Below the pieces are notes generated by a model, which was not told the origin of the DNA, searched no databases, and saw only the letters and a list, made by a program, of their open reading frames with translations. This document shows positions 18,026-25,715 of a DNA stretch of 64,000 nt, in pieces (position 1 is the stretch's first letter; every line of letters starts with the position of its first letter). Made by a program: the position numbers and the translations under genes. The DNA is from Nocardioides sp. SYSU D00038 (GTDB lineage: Bacteria > Actinomycetota > Actinomycetes > Propionibacteriales > Nocardioidaceae), in assembly GCF_016924665.1 (NCBI RefSeq), contig NZ_JAFFJT010000010.1, positions 147,047 to 211,046 of the forward strand, written 5' to 3'.

Positions 18026-18396
18026 CCGACGAGCTGGCCGTGCTGGGCGTCGAGTGCTGGGGTCACCACGGCGTCTTCGACTTCGAGAAGCGGCAGGGAC
18101 AGGCGTTCGTCGTCGACCTCGTGCTGGGCCTCGACACCGCGGCTGCGGCGGCCTCCGACGACTTGCACGACACCGTCGACTACGGAAGTCTCGTGACCTC
18201 GGTGAAAGCCGCCGTCGAGAACGATCCGGTCGACCTGATCGAGACCCTCGCCCAGAGGATCGCGGACGTCTGCCTCTTGGACGTCCGTGTTGAATGGGTG
18301 CGCGTCACGCTTCACAAGCCGGACGCCCCCATCGACGCCACGTTTCGGGACGTGGCGCTGACGATCACCCGGAAACGCGAGGGCCCCCGTGACTGA
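18022..18396 (+). CDS. folB: Dihydroneopterin aldolase
   Basis: Cleaves 7,8-dihydroneopterin to 6-hydroxymethyl-dihydropterin and glycolaldehyde. It is a 124-residue T-fold protein with ECWGHHGVFDFEKRQGQ at the N-terminus (active-site His and Glu region), YGSLV near 54 and LIETLAQRIAD near 74. The conserved C-terminal VTLHKPDAPIDATFRDVALTI closes the fold. ATG 18022 overlaps the folP stop, and the gene's last 8 nt overlap folK. The region 18240-18380 is less extreme in GC than its neighbours but still in frame and intact. Confidence 0.93.
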   Translation: MTDELAVLGVECWGHHGVFDFEKRQGQAFVVDLVLGLDTAAAAASDDLHDTVDYGSLVTSVKAAVENDPVDLIETLAQRIADVCLLDVRVEWVRVTLHKPDAPIDATFRDVALTITRKREGPRD

Positions 18397-18958
18397 GACC
18401 CCCAACCCCAACATCGTCGACGCCGACACCCTGACCGGCGAGATGCGTCCGATCCGCCGTGCGGTGATCGCGCTGGGGTCCAACCTGGGTGACCGCATCG
18501 ACAACCTGCAGGGCGCCGTCCAGGCCCTCGCCGACACCCCCGAGGTCTGGATCACGGCGGTCTCACCGGTCTACGAGACCGAGCCGGTCGACTGCCCGCC
18601 CGACTCCGCGCCGTTCCTCAACGCCGTCGTCCTCGCCGACACCACGCTCGCCGCCGCCCGCCTGATGGACCGCGCGCTGGCGATCGAGGACGCCTACGAG
18701 CGCGACCGCTCGCAGGTCCGCAACGCCCCGCGCACCCTCGACGTCGACCTGGTCGTCGTCGGCGACCGCCGTGCCGACGAGCCCGGCCTGCAGCTGCCCC
18801 ACCCGCGGGCGGCGCAGCGGGCGTTCGTGCTGCGGCCCTGGTTCGACCTCGAGCCGGGGGCCGAGCTCCCCGACTCGGGACCCATCTCCGAGCTGCTGGC
18901 CACGATCGGCGAGGACGGCATGAAGAAGCGGGACGACCTGGTGCTCGAGGTCGAGTGA
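18389..18958 (+). CDS. folK: 2-amino-4-hydroxy-6-hydroxymethyldihydropteridine pyrophosphokinase (HPPK)
   Basis: Transfers pyrophosphate from ATP to hydroxymethyl-dihydropterin, making the FolP substrate. The core begins AVIALGSNLGDRIDNLQGAV near residue 30, then VSPVYETEPVDCPPDSAPFLNAVV and the metal-binding/ATP segment RNAPRTLDVDLVVVGD near 112. An N-terminal extension of about 28 residues is present when GTG 18389 is used; this GTG overlaps folB by 8 nt, and no alternative start is better placed. It has 189 residues. The stop overlaps the GTG of the next gene. Confidence 0.93.
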   Translation: MTETPNPNIVDADTLTGEMRPIRRAVIALGSNLGDRIDNLQGAVQALADTPEVWITAVSPVYETEPVDCPPDSAPFLNAVVLADTTLAAARLMDRALAIEDAYERDRSQVRNAPRTLDVDLVVVGDRRADEPGLQLPHPRAAQRAFVLRPWFDLEPGAELPDSGPISELLATIGEDGMKKRDDLVLEVE

Positions 18959-19449
18959 CCTCCCCGCCCGACCCGGAGCGGGACCCCGACCCGCTCGCGC
19001 GGATGGGGCCCACCTCCCCGGCCGCGCTCGCGGCCTGGGCGGTCGCCGGCCTGGCGCTCGGCTGGCTGTGGCGCCCGGTCTCGGGCCGCCTGTTCGACAC
19101 CCCCACGGTCGTCACCTGGGCGCAGCCCACGGCGCTGGCGATGGTCGCGGCGATCCTGGCCGCCGCCGCGTGGGCGACCTGGCGGTCGGTGCACGTGCAC
19201 CGGGTGCGGCTGGAGCCGCACCAGGCGGTCAACCGGCTGGTGCTCGCCCGCGCCTGCGCCTACGTCGGCGCGCTGACGGCCGGCGGCTACCTCGGCTACG
19301 CGCTCAGCTGGGTAGGCGTCGACACCGAGCTGGCCGACCAGCGCCTGTGGCGCTCCCTGTTCGCGGCGGGCGCGGCGGCCGCGGTGGTGGCGGCAGGAGT
19401 GCTGCTCGAACGTGCGTGTCGCGTCAGAACGGACGACGAAGAGCCCTAG
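18955..19449 (+). CDS. DUF3180 membrane protein
   Basis: 164-residue protein with four predicted transmembrane helices (about 22-40, 55-75, 95-115, 125-148) and a short charged C-terminus. The family is actinobacterial and almost always follows folK (Rv3605c in M. tuberculosis); its function is not known to me. GTG 18955 overlaps the folK TGA, so it is the fourth cistron of the folate unit. A role in transport or membrane localisation of folate intermediates is conceivable, but nothing in the sequence supports it directly. Confidence 0.82.
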   Translation: MTSPPDPERDPDPLARMGPTSPAALAAWAVAGLALGWLWRPVSGRLFDTPTVVTWAQPTALAMVAAILAAAAWATWRSVHVHRVRLEPHQAVNRLVLARACAYVGALTAGGYLGYALSWVGVDTELADQRLWRSLFAAGAAAAVVAAGVLLERACRVRTDDEEP

Positions 19450-19452
19450 TCT
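19447..19452 (+). promoter_or_regulatory. Leaderless -10 box (TAGTCT)
   Basis: TAGTCT, 6 nt, then ATG 19459. The TAG of the box is also the stop codon of the DUF3180 gene. Confidence 0.5.
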
Positions 19453-19458
19453 GCGTCC

Positions 19459-20043
19459 ATGGCTTCCCCATCAGTCACACAGGTCACACGGAAGCGTCGG
19501 CGCGGCACCCGCGTCTCGCTGGCCGTGGGCCTGCTGCTGCTCGCGGGCCTGGTCGTGGCCGTCGCCGTCCCCAGCGGCGCCGTGCTCGCGCTCACCGGCG
19601 CCGCCTGCCTCGCCGTGGCGCTCGGCGCCGCGGCGACCCGGCTCGTCTACGTCGAGCTGCTCGACACCCGCCGCGAGTCGGCCGCCGAGCGGGCCGCCCA
19701 GGCCCAGGGCTACCGGTGGATGGCCGAGATCCGGGCCGCCGAGACCGCCACGTTCGTCGAGACCATGCAGGCCCGCATCGCCGAGCGCGAGCAGGCCATC
19801 GAGGAGCTCGAGGTCGCGCTGACCTCGGCCCAGCGCCGGGCCGCCCAGGCCACCCGGCGTCGCAACGCCGAGGGCCGCCGTGCCGCCGCCCTCGACGTCC
19901 AGCTCGCCGAGAGCGAGCTCCGCACCGGCGAGGCCCGGCTGCGCATCGCCGAGCTCGAGGTCGAGGTCGCCACCCTGCGCGCCGAGCTCGACTCGGTCAC
20001 CGCCGCCTGGCGGGCTGCCGACCGGCAGCGCAAGCACGCCTGA
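19459..20043 (+). CDS. Membrane-anchored coiled-coil protein, function unknown
   Basis: 194 residues. A basic N-terminus (TRKRRRGTR) precedes two adjacent transmembrane helices (about 19-37 and 42-62); residues 68-185 form a long heptad-rich, Ala/Glu/Arg-rich coiled coil facing the cytoplasm. No enzymatic motif is seen. In M. tuberculosis this position holds another Ala/Arg-rich membrane protein (Rv3604c), so it may be the local equivalent, though I cannot show homology. A perfect 22-bp inverted repeat lies 42 nt after the stop. Confidence 0.7.
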   Translation: MASPSVTQVTRKRRRGTRVSLAVGLLLLAGLVVAVAVPSGAVLALTGAACLAVALGAAATRLVYVELLDTRRESAAERAAQAQGYRWMAEIRAAETATFVETMQARIAEREQAIEELEVALTSAQRRAAQATRRRNAEGRRAAALDVQLAESELRTGEARLRIAELEVEVATLRAELDSVTAAWRAADRQRKHA

Positions 20044-20084
20044 CCCGCCACCTCGCCCGCTTCGCCCGACCCGCCCCGCTGCGG

Positions 20085-20143
20085 TAGTCCCTGACGTGTC
20101 CGGGGTCCCCGGGGCCGCCGTACCCCGGACACGTCAGGGACTA
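20085..20143. repeat. Perfect 22-bp inverted repeat with 15-nt spacer
   Basis: The left arm 20085-20106 begins TAGTCCCTGACGTG and the right arm 20122-20143 ends CACGTCAGGGACTA; all 22 positions pair. The spacer contains CCCCGGGG. It is placed between two plus-strand genes. It could be a strong terminator lacking a T-run, a structured RNA, or the footprint of a small mobile element. Confidence 0.85.
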
Positions 20144-20222
20144 TCCCGGCCCGCCCGCCCGGCCACGGGCTCGCGGAAAGGTCCGGACGGTTGCCGCCGC
20201 CGGGTGCGGACGGACGGTGAGG

Positions 20223-20228
20223 CACAAT
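20223..20228 (+). promoter_or_regulatory. Candidate leaderless -10 box (CACAAT)
   Basis: CACAAT, 8 nt, then GTG 20237. Confidence 0.4.
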
Positions 20229-20236
20229 CGGACGCC

Positions 20237-21343
20237 GTGCTGCCCGAGGAGTCCCGCTTCGAGTCCGACCCCGACGCGATCGTGGGCGAGCCCGCGGTGC
20301 TGCCCGCGGGGTGGGGCGTCGGCACGCCCGACCCGGCCGACCGGTTCCAGGTCGCCCGGCTGACCCGGCTGCTGCGCGAGCACGAGCGGCACGGCCGTGG
20401 CTGGCCCGGCGCCGGCGTCGAGGACGTGCTGGTCGAGGTCTCCGAGGCCGGGCTGCGCACCCGCGAGAACGTCGTCGTGCTCGACGCCGAGGGCGAGATC
20501 CGCGCCTGGGGCAGCGTCCACGACCGCGCCGGCGGGCGGATGCTGTTCGTCCACGTCGTCGAGCGCGGCCTCGCCGACGAGACGGCTCGGGCCTGCTCCG
20601 ACGTGCTGTTCGAGTGGGCGGAGGGCCAGGCTCGCGCGGTGGGCGCGGCCCGGGGGCTCGACGTGCAGCAGATCGACACCGGCGCCTTCGCCGGCGACGA
20701 GCGCCAGCACGCCTGGCTCGCCGCGGCGGGCTTCGAACGGGTGCGGACCTGGTGGCAGATGAGCCGCCCGGTGAGCGCCGACGAGGCTGCGCTGGTGCCC
20801 GACCCGCGGCACTGGACCCGCGACGGCGTGGTCTTCCGGCTGGTCGAGCACGACGGCCACGGGCTGCCCGACACCGACGACCTGCGCGAGGTCCACGAGG
20901 TACTCGAGGACGCCTTCGTCGACCACTTCAACCACTTCGAGGAGACCTTCGAGGAGTTCCTCCACCGGCTGCGCGAGACCCCCGGTCACCGCTGGGACCA
21001 CTGGTGGCTGGCCGAGCTGGTCGAGGACGAGCACCGCCGTGCGGTCGGCTGCCTGGTCGGCGAGGCCGTCGAGAGCACGACCGGGCCCGACGGCAGCTAC
21101 GTCGCCTACCTCGGCGTGCTCGAGGCGGCGCGGGGCCGCGGCGTCGCCAAGGGACTGCTCAGCACGGTCATCGCCGACGCGGCGGCCCGGGGCCGCGACC
21201 GGGTGGGTCTCGAGGTCGACGCCGACTCCTCCACCGGCGCCGACGGGCTGTACACGTCGATGGGCTGGGAGACGAGGTACGTCACCGAGTCGTGGCACCG
21301 CGACGTGCCGGTGCCGCCGGGTGCGGCGGCCGGCGACGGGTGA
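20237..21343 (+). CDS. Tandem GNAT N-acetyltransferase
   Basis: 368-residue protein with two GNAT modules, an arrangement also found in mycothiol synthase. The N-terminal module spans about 20-180 and lacks a clear acetyl-CoA loop. The C-terminal module (about 195-360) has YLGVLEAARGRGVAKGLLSTVIADAAARG, the motif A pyrophosphate loop R-G-R-G-V-A, and the terminal LYTSMGWETRY. GTG 20237 is chosen from the -10 box 8 nt upstream. The acceptor is unknown; resemblance to MshD is only in layout, and the gene stands alone between structured repeats. Confidence 0.75.
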   Translation: MLPEESRFESDPDAIVGEPAVLPAGWGVGTPDPADRFQVARLTRLLREHERHGRGWPGAGVEDVLVEVSEAGLRTRENVVVLDAEGEIRAWGSVHDRAGGRMLFVHVVERGLADETARACSDVLFEWAEGQARAVGAARGLDVQQIDTGAFAGDERQHAWLAAAGFERVRTWWQMSRPVSADEAALVPDPRHWTRDGVVFRLVEHDGHGLPDTDDLREVHEVLEDAFVDHFNHFEETFEEFLHRLRETPGHRWDHWWLAELVEDEHRRAVGCLVGEAVESTTGPDGSYVAYLGVLEAARGRGVAKGLLSTVIADAAARGRDRVGLEVDADSSTGADGLYTSMGWETRYVTESWHRDVPVPPGAAAGDG

Positions 21344-21503
21344 ATCGACCAGAACCACGCGATTGAGCTGTTCGGGACCTTTGCCAGCGCGGGCACGGCC
21401 GCCCGAATCGACCACAACTACGCAATTGCGTGGTTACGGCACATTCACCCGCCCCGCACACCCGGCAATCGACCAGAACTACGCAATTGCGTGGTTCTGG
21501 CAC
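21343..21503. repeat. Three spaced palindromic repeats with core AATCGACCAGAACTACGCAA
   Basis: Copies at 21343-21364 (left half only), 21406-21442 and 21467-21503, about 61-63 nt apart. The third copy contains a 28-nt palindrome (21473-21500) from CCAGAAC to GTTCTGG centred on CAATTG, with one T-G wobble. They fill the gap between the convergent GNAT and ABC ATPase genes, so one role may be bidirectional termination. Confidence 0.8.
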
Positions 21504-21511
21504 AAACCGCG

Positions 21512-22489
21512 TCACCCCCCCAGCGAGGCACGCAGCGCATGGTGGATCCCGTTGGGGGTCAGCACGCCGACGAACCGGGCGCCGTCGGTGACCCCCACGA
21601 CCGCACGATCGTCGCGCAGCAGCACGGTGAGCGCCTCCTCGAGCGTGGCCGAGACGTCCACGGTGGCGGCGAGGTCGCCGGTGGCGATCCCGTCGAGCGG
21701 CTCGAGGTGGGCGGGGTCGATCCGGGTCACGGTGAGCCGGCGCAGCCCGCGGGTCGAGCCGACGAAGTCGGCCACGAACTCGTCGGCCGGGTGCGCCAGG
21801 ATCTCGGCCGGGGTGCCGTACTGAGCCAGCCGGCCGCCGGTGGCGAACACCGCCACCCGGTCGCCCATCCGCACCGCCTCGTCGATGTCGTGGGTCACCA
21901 GCACCACCGTCTTGCCGAGCTCGCGCTGCAGCCGCAGGAACTCGTCCTGCAGCCGCACCCGCACCACCGGGTCGACGGCGCCGAACGGCTCGTCCATCAG
22001 CAGCACCGGCGGGTTCGCCGCCAGCGCCCGCGCCACGCCCACCCGCTGCCGCTGGCCGCCCGAGAGCTGGTGGGGGTAGCGGTCGCCGAACGTCGCCGGG
22101 TCGAGCCCCACCAGGTCGAGCAGCTCGTGGGCCCGGGCCCGGGCGGTGGCCCTCGACTCGCCGTAGAGCAGCGGCACCGTCATCACGTTGGTGGTGATCC
22201 GCTGGTGGGGGAAGAGACCGACCTGCTGGATGACGTAGCCGATGCCTCGCCGCAGCGAGTTGGGATCCTGGGTCGTCACGTCGACACCGTCGATCTCGAT
22301 CGTGCCGGTGGTGGGCTCGATCAGGCGGTTGATCATCTTCAGGGTCGTGGACTTGCCGCAGCCCGACGGCCCGACCAGGCAGACCAGCTCGCCGGGGCCG
22401 ACGTCGAGGTCGAGCGCGCGTACGGCGACCGTGCCGTCGTCGTAGGTCTTGCCGACCCCCGCGAGCCGGATCATCGAGGTCGTCGCCAT
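21512..22489 (-). CDS. Betaine/choline-type ABC transporter ATPase (OpuCA/ProV-like)
   Basis: Energises uptake of a quaternary-amine osmoprotectant. Walker A GPSGCGKST near residue 40, the Q-loop followed by VGLFPHQRITTNVM (an OpuCA/ProV hallmark), signature LSGGQRQRVGVARAL, Walker B VLLMDEPFGAVDP and the switch His in VTHDIDEAVRMGDRV. The last 75 residues resemble a CBS-like regulatory region (TLEEALTVLLRDDRAVVGVTDGARFVGVL), as in OpuCA, where it senses ionic strength. It has 325 residues. The start is 14 nt after the binding-protein gene, with GGAGG upstream. Confidence 0.88.
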   Translation of the reverse strand: MATTSMIRLAGVGKTYDDGTVAVRALDLDVGPGELVCLVGPSGCGKSTTLKMINRLIEPTTGTIEIDGVDVTTQDPNSLRRGIGYVIQQVGLFPHQRITTNVMTVPLLYGESRATARARAHELLDLVGLDPATFGDRYPHQLSGGQRQRVGVARALAANPPVLLMDEPFGAVDPVVRVRLQDEFLRLQRELGKTVVLVTHDIDEAVRMGDRVAVFATGGRLAQYGTPAEILAHPADEFVADFVGSTRGLRRLTVTRIDPAHLEPLDGIATGDLAATVDVSATLEEALTVLLRDDRAVVGVTDGARFVGVLTPNGIHHALRASLGG

Positions 22490-22503
22490 GGCGGGAGGCC
22501 TCC

Positions 22504-23463
22504 TCAGAGGAGGCCCTTGTCCTCCAGGAACGCCGCCGCGACGTCGGCCGGCTTCTTGCGCTCGAGGTCGACCTGGAGGTTCATGTCGGCCAGGTCCTCG
22601 GTGGTGAGCGCCTCGGAGAGCTCGTTGAACAGGTCCTCGAGGTCGGGGTTGTCGGCCAGGAACTCCGCGTTGATCGCCGGGGTGAGGTTCTGGGCGGGCT
22701 GGATGCCCTTGTCGTCCTCGAGCAGCACCAGGCCGAGCTGCTCCAGGCTGGCGTCGGTGGTGCCGGTCTCGCCGAGCTGGACCTCGCCGTTGGCGACGGC
22801 GTCCTTGACCTGGCTGCTGCCGAAGTCGAGCGGCACGATCTCGGTGATGTCGAGCCCGTAGACGTTGGTCAGCCCGCCCTCGCAGTCGGATCGACCCTCG
22901 CAGTCCTCGGGGGCGCCCAGCTTGATCGGCTGCCCGAGGGCGGCCAGGTCGGACAGCGTCTCGAGGTCGTTCTGGTCGGCGTACTCCTGGGTGACGAAGA
23001 AGGCGTTCTGGTCGGTGGCGTCCGACGGCGGGAGGATCGCGATGCCCTCCTCCTCGGCCAGCGGCTCCAGCGCGGCCAGGGTGGCGTCGGGGTCGTTGCT
23101 CGACACCGGCTCGGCGTCGGGACCGTTCTTGGCGGTGTGGAGGAAGTCGGTGAGCCCCGCGAGGTAGTCGGGCACGATGTCGACGCCGCCGCTCGCCAGC
23201 TCGGGCAGGTAGACGTCGCGGGTCGTGACGAGCTTGGTCTCGACGGTGTAACCGTCGTCCTCGAGCAGCTGCTCGTAGATCGCGGCCATCACCTGCATCT
23301 CGGTGAAGTCCTGGCCGCCGACCACGACCGTGCCCTTGTCGTCACTGCCCGAGCCGCCCGAGCCGCCGTCGCCGCCCGACTCGAGGTCGTCGCCGCCGCA
23401 GCCGGCCGCGGCGAGGAGGACGGCGGCGGCCGCCGTCGTGGTGAGGGTGCGCAGGATCCGCAT
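22504..23463 (-). CDS. Betaine-type ABC transporter substrate-binding lipoprotein (OpuAC family)
   Basis: Extracellular lipoprotein that captures the substrate. A signal peptide ends in the lipobox LLAAAGC near residue 23, followed by a Gly/Ser/Asp linker. The mature part begins TVVVGGQDFTEMQVMAAIYEQLLED, typical of glycine betaine/choline receptors, with LVTTRDVYLPELASGGVDIVPDYLAG and QLGETGTTDASLEQLGLVLLEDDKG. ATG 23463 (319 aa) has GAAGGTGG upstream; TTG 23469 is less likely. It lies between the two permease genes and the ATPase, all in one orientation. Confidence 0.88.
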   Translation of the reverse strand: MRILRTLTTTAAAAVLLAAAGCGGDDLESGGDGGSGGSGSDDKGTVVVGGQDFTEMQVMAAIYEQLLEDDGYTVETKLVTTRDVYLPELASGGVDIVPDYLAGLTDFLHTAKNGPDAEPVSSNDPDATLAALEPLAEEEGIAILPPSDATDQNAFFVTQEYADQNDLETLSDLAALGQPIKLGAPEDCEGRSDCEGGLTNVYGLDITEIVPLDFGSSQVKDAVANGEVQLGETGTTDASLEQLGLVLLEDDKGIQPAQNLTPAINAEFLADNPDLEDLFNELSEALTTEDLADMNLQVDLERKKPADVAAAFLEDKGLL

Positions 23464-23609
23464 GAGCAACCACCTTCTGTGTCCCGCGGCGCCGAGGCTC
23501 CGCGCGTGTCCGATGGGTACCCCGTGGCACCCGCAGTCGTCACCCTAACCACCTCCACCGACACCGTGTTCCCGCAAAGATGACGAAGCGGTGACGTGCG
23601 GGTCGGCGG

Positions 23610-24326
23610 TCAGGCGGTCGGCAGCGGACGGCCCCGGGTCGCGCGACCGGCGCGCCGCATCGGGTCGACCGCCCGCTCCACCAGCACGGCGAGCCCCTCG
23701 AGCACGAGGGCGCCGGCGGCGACCAGCACCGCACCGGACACCACCTCGGCCGTGCTCTGGTTGGCGAAGCCCCGGGTGATCACGCGGCCCAGGCCGGGCC
23801 CGGCGACCAGCGCGGCGATCGTCGCCGTCGCCCACACCTGCACCAGCGCGAGGCGCACGCCGGTCATCACCACCGGGATCGCCAGCGGCAGCTCCACGGT
23901 GGTGAAGACCTTCCGGCCGCTCATCCCCATCCCGCGTGCGGCCTCGACCACGTCGCGGTCGACCTCGGTCATGCCGACGTAGGCGTTCGTGATCAGCGGC
24001 GGCAGGGCGAAGAGCACCAGCGCCACCAGCGTCGCGAGCCCGGCGCGGCCGTACGGCCCGAGCTCGCCGGACCCGACCGGGCCCAGCGAGAGCACCAGCA
24101 GCACGGCGAAGACCGGCACCGCACGCCCGATGTTGGAGACGTTGACCGCGAGGAAGCCGCCGCGGCGCAGGTGTCCCAGCCACAGCGCGATCGGCAGGCC
24201 CAGCAGCATCGCCGCGGCCAGCGCGGTCACGGTCAGCAGCAGCTGCTGGACGGCGAACGCGCCGATGCCGGTCTCCCCCGACCAGTTCGCCCCGTCGGTG
24301 AGGTAGTCGAGGACGTCACCCAGCAC
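23610..24326 (-). CDS. Betaine-type ABC transporter permease, subunit 2
   Basis: 238-residue permease (OpuCD/OpuBD-like) with about five transmembrane helices and the coupling-loop EAA motif DVVEAARGMGMSGRKVFTTVELPLAIP near residue 125. The C-terminus ends in a basic tail. GTG 24326 overlaps the last 11 nt of the other permease gene, so the two subunits are translated together. Between this gene and the receptor gene lies a 146-nt gap (23464-23609) in which I see only the receptor's ribosome-binding site. Confidence 0.87.
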   Translation of the reverse strand: MLGDVLDYLTDGANWSGETGIGAFAVQQLLLTVTALAAAMLLGLPIALWLGHLRRGGFLAVNVSNIGRAVPVFAVLLVLSLGPVGSGELGPYGRAGLATLVALVLFALPPLITNAYVGMTEVDRDVVEAARGMGMSGRKVFTTVELPLAIPVVMTGVRLALVQVWATATIAALVAGPGLGRVITRGFANQSTAEVVSGAVLVAAGALVLEGLAVLVERAVDPMRRAGRATRGRPLPTA

Positions 24327-25002
24327 GGCGCGTCCAGGGGGTGAGGAACCGCTGGGCGACGACCAGCACCACGTCGAGCACGAGCGCCAGTGCCACGCAC
24401 AGCAGGCTGGCGGCGAGGATCTGCGCCTTGAACTGGTTGCCGACCGCGCGCAGCAGCAGGTTGCCCAGGCCGCCGTACGACACGATCGAGCCGACGGTCA
24501 CCAGTGCCACCGTCGAGACCGTGGCGACCCGCAGCCCGGCCCAGATCACCGGCAGCGCCAGCGGGAGCTCGACCCGCGTGAGCAGCCGGAGCGGTGCGTA
24601 GCCCATGCCGACCGCCGACTCGCGCACCTCGTCCGGCACCGCGCGCAGGCCAGCCAGCACGTTGCGCACCAGGATCGTCAGGGAGTACAGCGCCAGCCCG
24701 ATCACCACGGTGGTCGGCGACAGCCCCGTGAACGGCAGCAGCAGCGAGAACAGCGCCAGCGACGGGATCGTGTAGATGATCGTGGTGCCGCCGACCACGA
24801 GCGACTCCAGCCGCGGGCTGCGGCGCGCGAGCAGCGCCAGCGGTACGGCGACCGCCAGCCCGGCCAGCACCGAGACGACCGTGATCCACAGGTGCTGCAC
24901 GGTGGCGTCGACCAGCTCGGGCCGGTAGTCGCTCCAGTAGCGCCCGCACAGCCAGCTGTTGTCGACGTAGCACTGCGCCACCTCGTCGGCCCGGGGCATC
25001 AC
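24316..25002 (-). CDS. Betaine-type ABC transporter permease, subunit 1
   Basis: 228-residue permease (OpuCB-like), first gene of the importer operon. The N-terminal segment has two cysteines in CYVDNSWLC before the first helix, a pattern also seen in actinobacterial relatives. The EAA motif is VRESAVGMGYAPLRLLTRVELPLALP near residue 122. GTG 25002 directly precedes ATG 24999; I choose the GTG because TAGCGT lies 7 nt upstream of it. Repeat cluster D and a lone C unit separate this operon from the next gene cluster. Confidence 0.87.
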   Translation of the reverse strand: MMPRADEVAQCYVDNSWLCGRYWSDYRPELVDATVQHLWITVVSVLAGLAVAVPLALLARRSPRLESLVVGGTTIIYTIPSLALFSLLLPFTGLSPTTVVIGLALYSLTILVRNVLAGLRAVPDEVRESAVGMGYAPLRLLTRVELPLALPVIWAGLRVATVSTVALVTVGSIVSYGGLGNLLLRAVGNQFKAQILAASLLCVALALVLDVVLVVAQRFLTPWTRRAG

Positions 25003-25009
25003 GGTCGTG

Positions 25010-25015
25010 ACGCTA
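25010..25015 (-). promoter_or_regulatory. Leaderless -10 box (TAGCGT) of the betaine importer operon
   Basis: TAGCGT, 7 nt, then GTG 25002 on the minus strand; the four-gene operon runs from here to 21512. No obvious operator is seen beside it. Confidence 0.5.
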
Positions 25016-25025
25016 CCGCGCAGGC

Positions 25026-25076
25026 CGCTGGTCGAGCAGCGAGCACCAGCGAGCGTCGTCGAGACCGGGTGAGCCG
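25026..25076. repeat. Modular palindromic repeat, isolated half-unit (locus C)
   Basis: CGCTGGTCGAGCAGCGAG then CGTCGTCGAGACCGGGTGAG: the CAGCGAGC-type left end seen in B1, without a right half. The bases from 25077 to 25364 hold no gene or repeat that I can identify. Confidence 0.65.
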
Positions 25077-25364
25077 ACCCCCCGCCGTCGGTGGCGACTC
25101 CGGGGACGGGGCTCGGGCGGGGGCTGACTGTGGGTGGGGTGATCCGCGGGGGTGGGTGACTGTGGTGTGGACGGGTGCGGGGTGCCGCGCGTGGTGGGCA
25201 CTGCGGCTGCTGGGCGCCGGACGTCGTTCGGCACTCGTTGCCGTGTCGCCGGACGCTGCCCTGCCGTCCCCCGGCCACCGCTTCGGCGCCACGCCGCCGT
25301 CTACGTGCCGAACGCCGCTCGTCGCTCCGCCGCCTCCGTGCCCTGTGGCGCGGCAGCCCGGCTG

Positions 25365-25709
25365 GCGCTGGTCGAGGTGCGAAGGCCGCCAGGCCTGAGC
25401 CTCGAGACCCGGTGAGACGGAAGCCCTCCCGTCCCTAGCGCAGGGCATTCGGCCGGCGGGGGTTTCGAGGCTCGCTTCGCTCGCACCTCAACCAGCGGTG
25501 GGTGGCGTTGGTCGAGGTGCGAAGGCCGCTTAGGCCTGAGCCTCGAGACCCGGTGAGCCGGGAGCCCTCCCGTCCCCACCGGAGGGCGTTCGGCCGGCGG
25601 GGGTTTCGAGGCTCGCTCCGCTCGCACCTCAACCAGCGCGGGGCACCGGAGGGCGCTCGGCCGGCGGGGGTTTCGAGACAGTTGCTAGCGCAACTTCCTC
25701 AACCAGCGC
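25365..25709. repeat. Modular palindromic repeat cluster, locus D
   Basis: Two full units, D1 (25365-25497) and D2 (25505-25639), about 90 percent alike by eye, then a right half D3 (25640-25709). D1 and D2 have TCGCACC-type right ends; D3 has another type containing the hairpin AGTTGCTAGCGCAACT. The central GACGGGAGCCCTCCCGTC (complete in locus B) is itself palindromic. The cluster ends 6 nt before the stop of the minus-strand glycosyltransferase gene. Confidence 0.78.
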
Positions 25710-25715
25710 AGCGGG

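Noticed and set aside
20085..20143. Insertion-sequence ends
   Set aside because: The arms are separated by 15 nt only, no transposase or target-site duplication is visible.
21491..22861. 456-codon plus-strand frame over the ABC ATPase gene
   Set aside because: Antisense to a protein with complete Walker A, signature and Walker B motifs on the minus strand.
25301..25627. Open frames with peptides of type RSEPRNPRRPNAL in the intergenic gaps (also at 2779-3525 and 9588-9779)
   Set aside because: They arise from the palindromic repeat family itself and recur wherever the repeat occurs, in either orientation.
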